Below, one piece after another: positions 1 through 10,156 of a stretch of 64,000 nt of DNA. The stretch is taken from positions 20,394,503-20,458,502 of the forward strand of contig NC_092228.1 of NCBI RefSeq assembly GCF_036320965.1, in the 5' to 3' direction. The DNA comes from Panulirus ornatus. Lineage: Eukaryota > Arthropoda > Malacostraca > Decapoda > Palinuridae. The notes below the pieces were generated by a model. It did no database searches. It had not been told where the DNA came from and saw only the letters and a list, made by a program, of their open reading frames with translations. A program made the translations under genes and the position numbers. The number at the start of each line of letters is the position of its first letter. The stretch's first letter is position 1.

Positions 1-1455
1 TCACATCTGCTTCCATAGTTCCATCCACTGCCAAATCCACTCCTAGATATCTAAAACACTTCACTTCCTCCAGTTTTTCTCCATTCAAACTTACCTCCCA
101 ATTGACTTGTCCCTCACCCCTACTGTACCTAATAACCTTGCTCTTATTCACATTTCCTCTCAGCTTTCTTCTTTCACACACTTTACCAAACTCAGTCACC
201 AACTTCTGCAGTTTCTCACATGAATCTGCCACCAGCGCTGTATCATCAGCCAACAACAACTGACACTTCCCAAGCTCTCATCCACAACAGACTGCATCCT
301 TGTCCCTCTATCCAAAACTCGCATTCACCTCCCAAAGAACCCCATCCATAAACAAATTAAACTACCATGGAGACATCACGCATCCCTGCCGCAAACCAAC
401 ATTCACTGAGAACCAATCACTTTCCTCTTTTCCTATTTGTACACATGCCTTACATCCTCAATAAAAACTTTTCACTGCTTCTAACAACTTACCTCCTACA
501 CCATATATTCTTAATACCTTCCACAGAGCATCTCTGTCAACTATCATATTCCTTCTCCAGATCCATAGATGCTACATACAAATCCATTTGCTTTTCTAAG
601 TATTTCTCACATACATTTTTCAAAGAAAACACCTGATCCACACATCCTCTACCACTTCTGAAACCACACTGCTCTTCCCCAGTCTGATGCTCTGTACATG
701 CCTTCACCCTCTCAATCAATACCCTCCCATATGATTTCCCAGGAATACTCAACAAACTTATACCTCTGTAATTTGAGCATTCACTCTTATCCCCTTTGCC
801 TTTGTACATTGGCACTATGCAAGCATTCCGCCACTCCTCCGGCAAATCACCATGAGTCATACATACGTTAAATAACCTTACCAGCCAGTCAACAATACTG
901 TCACCCCCTTTTTTGATAAATTCTACTGCAATACCATCCAAACCCTGTTGCCTTGCCGGCTTTCATCTTCCGCAGCTAAGCTTTTACTACCTCTTCGCTG
1001 TTTACCAAATCATTTTCCCTAACCCTCTCACTTTGCACACCACCTCGACCTAAACACCCTATATTTGCCACTCTTATCATCAAACACATTCAACAAACCT
1101 TCAAAATACTCACTCCATCTCCTTCTCACATCACCACTACTTGTTATCACCTCCCCATTAGCCCCCTTCACTGATGTTCCCATTTGTTCCCTTGTCTTAC
1201 ACACTTTATTTACCTCCTGTCAAAACATCTTTTAATTCTCCCTAAAATTTAATGATACTCTCTTACCCCAACTTTCATTTGCCCTCTTTTTTGCCTGTTG
1301 CACCTTTCTCTTGACATCCTGCCTCTTTCTTTTATACTTCTCCCAGTCATTTGCATTATTTCCCTGCAAAAATCATCCAGATGCCTCTCTCTTCTCTCTT
1401 CTCTTTCACTGATAATCTTACTTCTTCATCCCACCACTCACTACCCTTTCTGATA
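1..1455 (-). mobile_element. RTE-like LINE fragment (RT region), cut by the left window edge
   Basis: Read on the minus strand, this is a stretch of the dominant LINE of the window, from the linker before the reverse transcriptase (SEWWDEEV-like, near 1430) through the RT palm to the post-RT segment at position 1. A 134-residue open piece (941 to 537) carries DGIAVEFIKKGGD, NYRGISLLSIPGK and EEQCGFRSGRG, matching the other copies. The frame is broken near 530 (a short deletion in the AYDRVD region, reading EKEYDS) and again near 265, so the copy is dead. Its 5' end is lost where a SINE begins at about 1463; the 3' half lies outside the window. RTE-like clade assignment is tentative. Confidence 0.85.
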
Positions 1456-1462
1456 AAATATT

Positions 1463-1598
1463 TATTTTTTTTTTTTTTTAATTTTCCAAAAGATGGAACA
1501 GAGAAGGGGGTCAGGTGAGGATATTCCCTGTAAGGCCCAGTTCTCTGTTCTTAACGCTACCTCGCTAATGCCTGAAATGGCAAATAGTATGAAAAAAA
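1463..1598 (+). mobile_element. SINE copy, 5'-truncated
   Basis: Begins in the internal T-run and runs through AATTTTCCAAAAGA, GGAACAGAGAAGG, GGTGAGGATATTCCC and the tail CGCTACCTCGCTAATGC to a short A-run. The 5' GGGGATAGGGGAG part is missing. It is followed by (TA)n then (GT)n from 1603 to 1655. Confidence 0.8.
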
Positions 1599-1602
1599 AA
1601 AT

Positions 1603-1644
<42 letters not shown>

Positions 1645-1656
1645 TTGTGTGTGTAT
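1603..1656. repeat. (TA)n-(GT)n microsatellite
   Basis: A compound dinucleotide tract sits directly on the A-rich tail of the preceding SINE, which suggests it grew from the retroelement tail. Confidence 0.9.
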
Positions 1657-1667
1657 GCCACCGAACT

Positions 1668-1860
1668 CCACCTACAAGAGGTTACATTGCAATTGAAAAG
1701 TCACCTTTGGTGAGGCTGTAACTGTGAGAGTAGTACGGTCTTTTTAAAGAACTTGCTACTTACAAAGAGTCCACATTTCCCTGCCAGTGGAAGTAGCATA
1801 TCCTTAGGCTGCAGAAACCTCTTGAAAGACTTCCTGGGTAACACGAGGATTGTGTCTTAG
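1668..1860 (+). repeat. 190-bp dispersed repeat, copy 1
   Basis: One of five copies of a roughly 190-bp non-coding unit. Shared blocks are CTCCACCTAC, AGGTTACA, GAAAAGTCACCTTTGG, the AGTACAGTCTC region, AAAGAACTT, GAGTCCACATTTCCCTGC, TAGGCTGCAG and a terminal ACGAGGA block. Other copies are at 9700, 9955, 12835 and 42895. No protein is encoded; its class is unknown. Confidence 0.7.
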
Positions 1861-2540
1861 AAATAGGTCCTATGATATATACAGATAAGATGGATAAACA
1901 GTATTAGATAACTGAGGACCACCTTTTTTTGAAGGGGCTCTTACAGCTTCAAGGCTGTACTGCTTCCAGTAGCTTGGTTAGGATGGATATATCTGAAGAG
2001 ACAAAGGACCCTATGAATGTAAAGTTGTCTCCACAAAGTGCACAAATATGTACTTACAGATTAAAGATTACACACACGAACACACATGGCAAAAATTGGA
2101 AGATGCCATATGAGGTTAGAGGACACATCACCTCTTCCATTGCTGTAGAGAGGTCAGGAAAATTTAGCAATGTCAGTGTTAGACTGAAGTATAGTATACA
2201 TGGTAAAGAGCTGGAATTTAGTGGTCATATAAAGTAAAACACTGTGATGTATTTGTGTTGTGGAAACAGCTTATTAAAGCGATAAGATCCCACTTTTTCT
2301 ATCCAGAGGGGTACATGAAAGTATGGAGGAAAGAGAAAACAAAGCTCTCATAATAAGAGATACACCAGTTTCAGCAAGCAAAAGTTGATGGCTCATTCAA
2401 ACAATACTTTATGGGAAGGGTAACTGTAGGAAAGAATCCATAGTGTGTTGATGATATGTAATTCCCCAAAGAATTTTAATGATACAGAACAATTATACAA
2501 GAACAACAACAAAGGAACAGTCAAGAATGTGCATGAAGCA
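1861..2540. other. Non-coding stretch, no recognised feature
   Basis: A 102-codon open frame (1929-2237) is present, but it has no recognisable domain and partly overlaps repeat-like sequence. I see no splice or promoter signal that would support a gene. Confidence 0.4.
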
Positions 2541-3480
2541 GTAAAACATGCACTTCTCAGAAAAAGGAAGATATTGATAATGAAGGATTTCAATTATAAG
2601 GAGATTAATATGTAAGGTTTTAATTCTCATGGTGACATTAGTTATGAGAGTGTGTCCAAGAAAATTTCCCGTACCTTCATGTCACTGTACATACTAGGAT
2701 GAAAAGGACTGTTCCACATATCACACCGCAGCATACAATGCATAAGAGTGATTATGTGGTAAATGAGGAAGTTAAAAGAGCATAGATGAAACGGAACTTG
2801 CAGAGATATGAGTGTAGAAACTACACAGAACTTGAAATACCTCTGGTAACATAGATTGGGAAACGGAGTTCAGTAGTCTGTGAAATGTTCTGTGATATAC
2901 TCATTAGATTGGGAACATGTATACGTCTAGCCTCAAACACAGAGGGAAGAAAGTTTTAATCAAAGATGTCAAAGATGGTAAATATTAGAATAGCTTTCAA
3001 GCTTCTGGTAAGGAAATATGTAGCAAGCTGTTCATTTCCTACATAAGGCCATAACGAGAATCTTCATCTCTGATTTGGTCACCATGACTAGAAAAGAACA
3101 AAAAGCTTATAGAGAAGGTACAAAAAAGACCACTAAAGATAGTGCCAGAATTAAGAAAGCTGAGTTACAGGGAATGGTTAAAGGCTTTACAATTGCCTAC
3201 TTTGGGAGAGAGAGTAATGAGAGGTGACCTGATCACATCCTTTAAGTTTTTGAAATAGATGAGTTAGACAGTGAACAGCTCTTTGAGTGATGGAGGTATA
3301 GGACAACCAGAGGAGGTCATAAGAAATTTAGTGAAAAAAGATGTGAGGAAGTACTTTTATAGTATTAGAGGGATAGGTGAAAGGAGCAGAATGATTGAGG
3401 ACATGGTTAATGCAGACAGCATATATATATATATAAGAAGTTGTATGATAGAGAATGCTTAAGAGATGGGGCCCCACAAG
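2540..3480 (+). mobile_element. CR1-like LINE remnant A (endonuclease and C-terminal scraps)
   Basis: Near 2570 a broken frame reads MKDFNYKEIN, a decayed form of the GDFNYPxIDW endonuclease motif of CR1/L2-type LINEs. From about 3090 a second scrap reads EKVQKRPLKIVPELRKLS and then GERVMRGDLI, with frame changes. This is the conserved C-terminal RT tail of the same families (EKVQRRATKMIPELR...RRLRGDLI). The RT core between them is absent, so this is a deleted copy. It is unrelated to the RTE-like LINE that dominates the window. Confidence 0.65.
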
Positions 3481-3699
3481 TGTAAAACTCCTTCCCTTTA
3501 TAGTACAAATAGGCAATTACACATGCCTACTCACACACTCAGACAGCATAAATAAATTTAAGTATGATAGCAGAGAATGTACAAGAGATGGGGCCCCATG
3601 AGTGTAAAACTCCTCCCCCATACAGTACAAATAGGTAATTACACATTAGGAGAATAGTGAAGGAGACAAAACAGTCTGCTGGCATGGATGAGAATACTT

Positions 3700-4240
3700 T
3701 ACAGTAATGTGGATGAGGAAATATTTAGCATGCTATTCATATCTGACATAAGTCAGATATGATAGTCATAAGACTAGAATATCCTTCTCAAGTTTGGTCA
3801 GTGCATGTAAAGAGGCATAAAGAGCTAATAGAGAAGGTTCAGGGGAAGGCAACAAAGATGATACTAGAATTAAGAGAACTGAGGGAAAGATTAGAGGCTT
3901 TTAAGTTTTTCCACTTTGGAAGAGAGAGCAGTGAAGGAGTAACCTGATCACTACTTTTTAAAACATTGGTAATGTAGGCAGTGAACGTTTTCTATAATAG
4001 AGATGTAGGGATAGAGCAACCAGGGGACATAGCATGACACTAAGCAAGAGACTTGTTAAAAAAGATATAGAGAGGTACTTTCATAGTGTAGAGTGATGGA
4101 TGAATGGAATAAAATGACTGAGGATATTATTAATTCAGAGAGCATATTTAGTTTTAAGAAGTTGTATGAAAGTAGAGACTGCTGAAGAGATTGTACCCCA
4201 TATGTGTAAAACTCCTTCCTCATACAGTACAAATGTGGAT
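3700..4240 (+). mobile_element. CR1-like LINE remnant B (C-terminal RT tail)
   Basis: A 62-residue open piece (3759-3947) reads RLEYPSQVWSVHVKRHKEL, then EKVQGKATKMILELREL, ending in a decayed GDLI position (EGVT, stop). This is a second copy of the region seen at 3090-3250. A near-repeat of about 90 bp (AGAGATGGGGCCCCA with GTGTAAAACTCCT) occurs at 3460-3515 and 3575-3640 and again, decayed, at 4180-4230. It probably marks the 3' UTR of this family. Confidence 0.7.
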
Positions 4241-4254
4241 GGACTGGTGCTGTA

Positions 4255-6480
4255 TGGAAAGTAGCAGGAATTCAGGGAGCATTTTCAAGATTACAAACTT
4301 CACATTGTGGGAATGTTGGAGATGGAGCTTTCAAATGCACTTCACGTCATAACATAGTTTATCTATTGCAGAAAGGGATGACATGATAAAGGGAGATGAT
4401 ATTATCCCCCATGATAAGGAATTCTAGTAGGTTTCAGGAAATGTGGTTATATGGTGCCTTAAGACAACACATAATGGATAGAGTTACTTTGGGTAGGAAG
4501 TAAATGATAATGATATTAGTTTACAGTGCTCTAGGAAACTCCATTGATCCAAAGTATTTTGATATAGAAAATGATAAAGGAAAAATAAGACTAATGAAGG
4601 AAGCAACAAGACACTTGTGTAGAGGATGTTAAAGTACTGATTATGGGGGATTACACTTATAGAAAAATAGATTGGGAAAACTTAGATTCCCATAGGTATG
4701 ATGAGTCTTGGGAGACAAATTCCTTGAAACTATACAGGACTTCCTGCATCAGCATGTCATGGAGCTCGACCTTGTCTTTTCTCATTGTAGCTCTTAATGA
4801 GAACCTGTGAATGTAGATGTTCCTTTAGCAAAGAGTGATCATGTAGTGCATGCTTGCTTGTGTGATATTTGGTGTTGGAGGATGCAAGAGGGGCACAAGA
4901 TCCAGAGAGGAAGTACAATCATGGTAGTTATGTAGAAGTGATTAAGTTCTTTGAGAACCTCTATTTACTACTTCCTACCTGCCCAGAGAGTCTCTTCTGT
5001 CCTTATGAGGCTCCTGCAGCGCTCAGGAGGCCAGCCACGTCCACGGGTAGGGACCACAGGTCACAGGGTGTTGGAGAGGGAGATCTATGATAGTAGTGTG
5101 GACCAGAGTTACAGAATATTGTGTGAAACCTACAATGAAGGAGTCAGAACATGGGCACCCATGGAGGCCAATAGAGGAAGAGGATTGAAAGGAAGAGAGA
5201 TATGGTTCGTTATGAAGTGCCATAAAGTGAGAGAGCCCAAGGATGTACTACGGCAGAGATACAGAAGACACTGCAGTCACACAGCATTAAGGAGAGCAAG
5301 AAATGAGCTCTGCAAAGTAAGGAGAGAAGAGTTGTGAGATCTTGAAAAAAAAAAGATCCTGTAAACAGCAAAAGACTGACCACAAGGTTTCCATAAGTTC
5401 ATCAGGAATAAACTCCCGGTTAGAGAGCAACAAAGATGGTTCCAGAATTAAAAGAGCTGAATTGCTGGGAAAAGTTAGAGGTTTTGAATTTGCCCATCTT
5501 GGAAGAGAGAAGATTGAGGGGTGACCTGGTCACTACCTTTAGGGAAGGGTGAGAATTCTTCAGGATGGCAAGGAAATATGTAAGGATTTGAAGGATAAAT
5601 GCAAGTGTTTTTGCCGTGGACAATATGCACCACTATTATGAAAGTGGGAGGGAAATGAAGTCTTGGAATGTATGATAATTGATAGAAATTACAAAAGCAG
5701 GTTGTTAAATTGGTTTGACCCATGTTAGACCCATGGTCCTGATGAAGTCTCCCCATATGTGCACTTACTAGACAACAAGAAATATTATTTGATAAGTGGA
5801 AGGGGTAGTTTCAAAGATTTTAGATAGGTCGGATGTTGTGCCTGTATTTGAAGGGGTATTGGGAAACTGCACTGAACTCCAGGCCAGTCTCACTATCAGG
5901 TGTGTTTTGTGAAACAGGAAAAATAATATGAAAGCATATGAATGACTACTGGTAATGAAGAAACTTTGTAATGGGGTGACAACACAGTCTTAGGAAAAGG
6001 AGATCATGTATAACCAATCTTTTAGACAGTTATGACAAGGTGAGCTCCATCTTAGATCTTAGAGAGGGATAGATGGAGTTTGTGTTCTTGGACTGCCAGA
6101 AAGTATATGACACTCCTCAAGAGAGGTTGATAAAAGCGTTAGATCTATAAGCAGGAAAAACGATGGGGTATTTCATTGAAGAGAAAAGTACCTTATTAGA
6201 AGAGAACAAAGAACACAGGTGAGAAGTGCATCCTCAGAGTGGGATGGGGTTACAAATGGCATACCACAGAGCTCAGTCTTGGGTCCACTACTGTTCATGA
6301 TGTTTATGAGTGATTTGCTGTGGGTCAGAATTGTAACTGTACATGTTTGTGGTTGATACCAAGGTCTTGAATAGTTATGATTGTATCAGCCGATAGGGGG
6401 ACATGGACAAAATCCAGCAGGGTCAAATAAATGGCTCTTGATTTTCATTTCAAGTAAATGCAAGGTAGTGTGGGTGGGAT
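4255..6480 (+). mobile_element. CR1-like LINE remnant C (endonuclease, linker, RT core), rearranged
   Basis: Endonuclease: near 4635 a broken frame reads VLIMGDYTYRKIDWENL. Linker: about 5110-5340 gives YNEGVRTWAPME and basic RQRYRRH / RRARNELCKVRREEL, like the basic linker before CR1 RTs. RT core: about 6000-6350 gives FVFLDCQKVYDTP (decayed LDFxKAFD) and VLGPLLFMMFMSDLL (PQGSVLGPLLFLIYINDL), with a decayed VADT instead of FADDT. Every part holds stops or frameshifts. A C-terminal scrap (5395-5640) lies before the RT core, so the copy is rearranged. A foreign minus-strand piece occupies 4985-5090. Confidence 0.65.
4985..5090 (-). mobile_element. Jockey/I-like LINE 3'-terminal scrap
   Basis: On the minus strand the frame reads CDLWSLPVDVAGLLSAAG and then stops. 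It corresponds to the C-terminal tail of Jockey/I-type LINE ORF2, where a CDLW motif follows a DTEHLF-type segment. The same terminal sequence is present on the plus strand near 7190-7260 and decayed near 24160-24230. Here it is embedded in CR1-like sequence, so it is either an insertion or a recombination product. Confidence 0.55.
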
Positions 6481-6667
6481 GAGGTGAAAGAAGGCCTTAG
6501 TATGATTATTATGTAGTGGGATGTAAATTACAGGAATCTTTGTGTGAAAGAGACTTAGGGTCAATATTGTGCCAACTCTCTTACCAGAGAATTGATAAGA
6601 GAATCGTTCAAGAGTCAAACTGTCAGTTGGCAGATAAAGCTCGTAAAAGCATCATTGGCAACTTAGC

Positions 6668-6769
6668 AACCACAAACACTCAGCACCTGTATAGTGATAG
6701 GAACCACAAGCACTCAGCACCTATACAGTGATAGCAACCACAAACACTCAGCACCTATACAGTGATAGA
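6668..6769. repeat. Three tandem copies of a 34-bp unit
   Basis: Units at 6668-6701, 6702-6735 and 6736-6769 share AACCACAAACACTCAGCACC followed by TATACAGTGATAG, with one to four differences between units. Confidence 0.9.
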
Positions 6770-7285
6770 AAGACCCTCCTAGTACAATCCCACCTCAGCA
6801 TGCTTGGCATTCAAGTTTTATGCAACAGGACTAGGCACCTCCCAATTAATTGCTGCATGACTAACCACCAGCCCCGAAGTAGAAATAAAAAGTTTACCCC
6901 CTGCCTCGCATATCAGCAGCCTCTACTCATAGATCTTCTCCTACCCCTAATGAATATAACTCAGACAAAACACAGAAACAACCTGAGAAATGCTAAACAG
7001 CCATCATAAACCACACTCCCCAGACATACAATCTTTTCATCTTGGCTTTAGACGTCACCCGTCCTTTCATTACAAAAAGTGCTTTAGTATATCCCAAGAC
7101 TTTTCATGCTCTTAATGCAGCTACCACAATGAAGACACTGAATACTTATTACTTGCCTTGCTCTCTCTTCACATAGATGCACGTGGTATCACTTCACTTT
7201 GTGACCTGTGGTCCTGACCATTGGATGTGGCCAGCTTCCTGAGCACTGCAGTAGCTTGATAATCAAAGAGGAGAATCCTGTGTCA
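6770..7285 (+). mobile_element. Jockey/I-like LINE C-terminal remnant
   Basis: The open frame near 6760-7009 contains KTLLVQSHLSMLGIQVL and LPINCCMTNHQPRSRN, decayed forms of a conserved post-RT segment of Jockey/I-type ORF2 (LLQSHLSMLGTQ...HPSH...PRxMK). Past the stop, another frame near 7120-7260 gives NEDTEYLL and SLCDLWS, matching the DTEHLF ... LCDLW C-terminus. The RT itself is missing. Confidence 0.55.
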
Positions 7286-7372
7286 GGAAGAACAGAGGAC
7301 TGAGCCTTAGAGGGAAATTCCTCACTTGGTCCCCTTCTCTGTTCCTTCTTTTGGAAAAGTAAAAACTTGAGT
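7284..7372 (-). mobile_element. SINE fragment, minus strand
   Basis: Contains the reverse complement of the SINE middle: AACAGAGGACTGAGCC, CCTCACTTGGTCCCC and TTCCTTCTTTTGGAAAA. The tail stem-loop and the 5' part are both missing. Confidence 0.7.
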
Positions 7373-7375
7373 TGA

Positions 7376-8040
7376 GGATGCAAGGCATGGGCTAAAGATG
7401 AGGCTGTGTGGAGGAGGCTAGATGTATTGGAAATTAAATTTTTGCGGACAATATATGGTGTGAGGTGGTTTGATTGAGTATATAATGAAAGGGTAAGAGT
7501 GATGTGTGTTAATAGAAATTGGTTGAGATAGCTGAAGAGGGTGTGCTGAAATGGTGTGAACATATGGAGAGAATGAGTGACAAAGAGGATATATTTGTCA
7601 GAAGTGGAGGGAACAAGGAAAACAGTGAGACGAAATTGGAGATGGAAGGATGGAGTGAAAAAGATTTTGAGTAATTGGGGCCTTAACACGGAGGTGGGGG
7701 AAAGGCACACATGGGATAGAGTGAATTGGAATGATGTGGTGTATTGGGGTCAATGTGCTGTCAGTGGAGAGAACCAGAGTAATTGGGGCCTTAACATGGA
7801 GGTGGGGGAAAGGCACACATGGGATAGAGTGAATTGGAACGATGTGGTGTATTGGGGTCAAAGTGCTGTCAGTGGAGTGAACCAGGGTATGTGAAGCATC
7901 CAGGGTAAACCATGGAAAGTTCTTTGGGGCTGTGGTTTGGTGCATTACACATGACAGCAAAAGAATGGACGTGAGTGGATGTGGCCTTACTTTGTTCCTG
8001 GCACTACCTAGCTAACACAGGAAACAGTGATAAATTTTGA
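7376..8040 (+). mobile_element. RTE-like LINE, old C-terminal copy with a 108-bp tandem duplication
   Basis: Encodes a broken version of the post-RT region (MDVLEMRCLRT, VRWFDRV, RVNWNDVVYWG). The last coding segment is duplicated: 7670-7777 and 7778-7885 are two near-identical 108-bp units. The 3' UTR is decayed and ends with CACTACCTAGCTAACAC. The next copy starts directly at 8041. Confidence 0.8.
7670..7885. repeat. Two tandem 108-bp units inside LINE coding sequence
   Basis: Both units begin AGTAATTGGGGCCTTAACA and end at GAACCAG. They differ at only a few positions, so the duplication is younger than the surrounding copy. Confidence 0.9.
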
Positions 8041-9085
8041 ATGGGTTATAGATAGGGTTGTACGGAGGAGGGTGGATGTGTTGGAAATGAAATGTTTGAG
8101 GACAATATGTGGTGTGAGGTGGTTTGATTGAGTAAGTAATGAAAGGGTAAGAGAGATGTTGGGTAATAAAAAGAGAGTGTTTTAGAGAGCAGAAGAGGGT
8201 GTATTGAAATGGTTTGATCTCATGGAGAGAATAAGTGAGGAAAGATTGACAAAGAGGATATATGTGTCAGAGGTGGAGGGAACGAGAAGTGGGAGACCAA
8301 ATTACAGGTGGAAGGATGGAGTGAAAAAGATTATGAGCAATCAGGGCCTGATCATACAGGAGGCTGAAAGGCGTGCAAGGAATAGAGTGAATTGGAACGA
8401 TGTGGTATACCGGGGTGGAAGTGCTGTCAATGGATTGAACCAGGGCATGTGAAGCATTTGGGGTTAAACCTTGGAAAGTTTTGTGGGGCCTGGATGTGGA
8501 AAGGGAGCTGTGGTTTTGGTGCATTACACATGACAGGTAGAGACTGAGTGTGAATGAATGTGGCCTTTGTTGTCTTTTCCTAGCACTACCTCGCACATGC
8601 GCACTAGGGGAGGGGGTGCTATTTTGTGTGTGGGGGAGCGGCGGTGGGAATGGATGAATGCAGCACGTATGAATATGTACATGTGTATATATGTATATGT
8701 CTGTGTTTGTATATGTATGTATACATTGAACTGTATAGGTATGTATATGTGTGTGTGTGGGCGTTTATGTATATGCATGTGTATGTGGGTGGGTTGGGCC
8801 ATTCTTTCGTCTGTTTCCTTGCACTACCTCGCTGACGTGGGAGACAGTGACGGGAATGAAGAAAGGCTGCAAGTATGAATTATGTACATGTCTGTATATG
8901 TATGTGTCTGTGTATGTATATGTATGTATACGTTGAAATGTATAGGTATGTATATGTGCGTGTGTGGACGTGTATGTATATACATGTGTATGTGGGTGGG
9001 TTGGGCCATTCTTTCGTTTGTTTCCTTGTGCTACCTTGCTAATGCGGGAGACAGAAACAAAGTATAATTAATAAATAAGAATAAA
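8041..9085 (+). mobile_element. RTE-like LINE, 3' copy with duplicated tail module
   Basis: Starts in the post-RT region (GTTGTACGGAGGAGGGTGGA) and runs through WFDLMERISEERLTKRIY to a stop near 8450, then the long 3' UTR. The block from GAATTATGTACATGTG through TTGGGCCATTCTTTCGT to the GCTACCTCGC tail occurs twice (about 8670-8860 and 8875-9065). The first tail reads CTCGCTGACGTGGGAGAC, the second CTTGCTAATGCGGGAGAC. The copy ends in AAAGTATAATTAATAAATAAG. Confidence 0.85.
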
Positions 9086-9094
9086 TATATATGC

Positions 9095-9210
9095 AAAAAA
9101 CCATAGGAAAATGAAACATGATAAGTTCAGGGGAGATACAAAGATGAGATAGAAGACATAGAACAGTTAGTTGATGTACAAGGAAGAGACATTGCTGAGA
9201 CCTCATTGGT
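9095..9210 (+). mobile_element. Penelope-like terminal fragment
   Basis: GGAAAATGAAACATGATAAG, GGGGAGATACAAAGATGAGA and GAACAGTTAGTTGATGTACA match the left end of the Penelope-like element at 23300 and the scrap at 39330. No coding sequence remains. Confidence 0.6.
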
Positions 9211-9699
9211 TTCGTATCTCATTGGTTAGTTTATTCCAACCATCCACTAACCGAATACTGAACTGGTACTTAACATCATTTCTAACTAGATCTTTGCCCA
9301 GCTTTTTGTACTGATTGTTGGTTATTCTGGTGCTGCATCTTTGAAGAATGATTATTATGAGTATTGTCCAGCTGATTTAAAAACTCAAAGGCTATTATCA
9401 GGTCACCCTCTGTCTCCTCTCCTCCATGGTGGATAGCTTTTTAGCCTCTCATTTTAGCTAGTCCTCTTAATTTAGGTATCATAATACCCACTAAATCAGA
9501 TCTTTTTTGGTTCTTTAGGTGTGGTGATCAGATCATTAAGACATGATCCAGTTTTGGTCTGATATATTTAGTGAATGATTTATTGAACATGTCCTTGTTC
9601 GTATGCTTAAGTGAGATTTTCTTATATTTAGTTGCATTCAGTTTATCTCTCCTCTCAATTCTCCTGACATGTTGCTTTTGTAATAGATTAGGCACATTC
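9211..9699. other. Non-coding stretch, probably old repeat
   Basis: No open frame of note. The pyrimidine-rich text (for example CAGGTCACCCTCTGTCTCCT) suggests an antisense LINE remnant, but I cannot place it in a family. Confidence 0.3.
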
Positions 9700-9915
9700 T
9701 TAACCCATTAGACTCTCATTTGAGTCCTTTTTTAGTGAAGGAGTCCTGATCATACTCAGGACCTTTCTGAAAGCTCCTTTAAGTCGGGGCTGCACTACTT
9801 CCAGTATCATGGAAATGTAAACTACTTTGGAGGGAGAAGAGTTTTTTATGAGACTGAACTCCCAATGATATAGTGTCACCAAAGGTGACTTTTCACTCGT
9901 AACCAATTGCAGCCG
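9700..9915 (-). repeat. 190-bp dispersed repeat, copy 2 (inverted)
   Basis: Reverse complement of the unit: it holds the complements of GAAAAGTCACCTTTGG, CAGTCTCATAAAAAAC, TTTACATTTCC and GGAAGTAGTGCAG. Together with the plus-strand copy at 9955 it forms an inverted pair separated by about 40 bp. Confidence 0.7.
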
Positions 9916-9954
9916 GAGCTTGGTGATACCTATATGTATGTGTTGGTAATAGTG

Positions 9955-10135
9955 GACTCCACCTACTTGAGGTTACACTGTGATGTCACCATAGGCAAAG
10001 CTCTATTATTGGGAGTACAGTCTCATCAAAGAACTTCTCTTACCAAAGTAGTCTACTTTTCCCTGCTACTGAAATTAGTGTTGTCTTTAGCTGCAGGAGC
10101 CTTTAGATAGAACCTGATAACACCAGAACTTTTTT
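9955..10135 (+). repeat. 190-bp dispersed repeat, copy 3
   Basis: CTCCACCTACTTGAGGTTAC, AGTACAGTCTCATCAAAGAA and GCTGCAGGAGCCTTTAGA identify the unit. It is the right arm of an inverted pair with 9700-9915. Confidence 0.7.
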
Positions 10136-10156
10136 AGGGATATTGGCCCTTTAGAA

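Noticed and set aside
1929..2237. 102-codon open frame
   Set aside because: No domain, no promoter or splice context, and the length is unremarkable for this base composition.
6668..6769. CRISPR-like array
   Set aside because: Three abutting 34-bp units with no spacers form a plain tandem repeat; the genome is eukaryotic.
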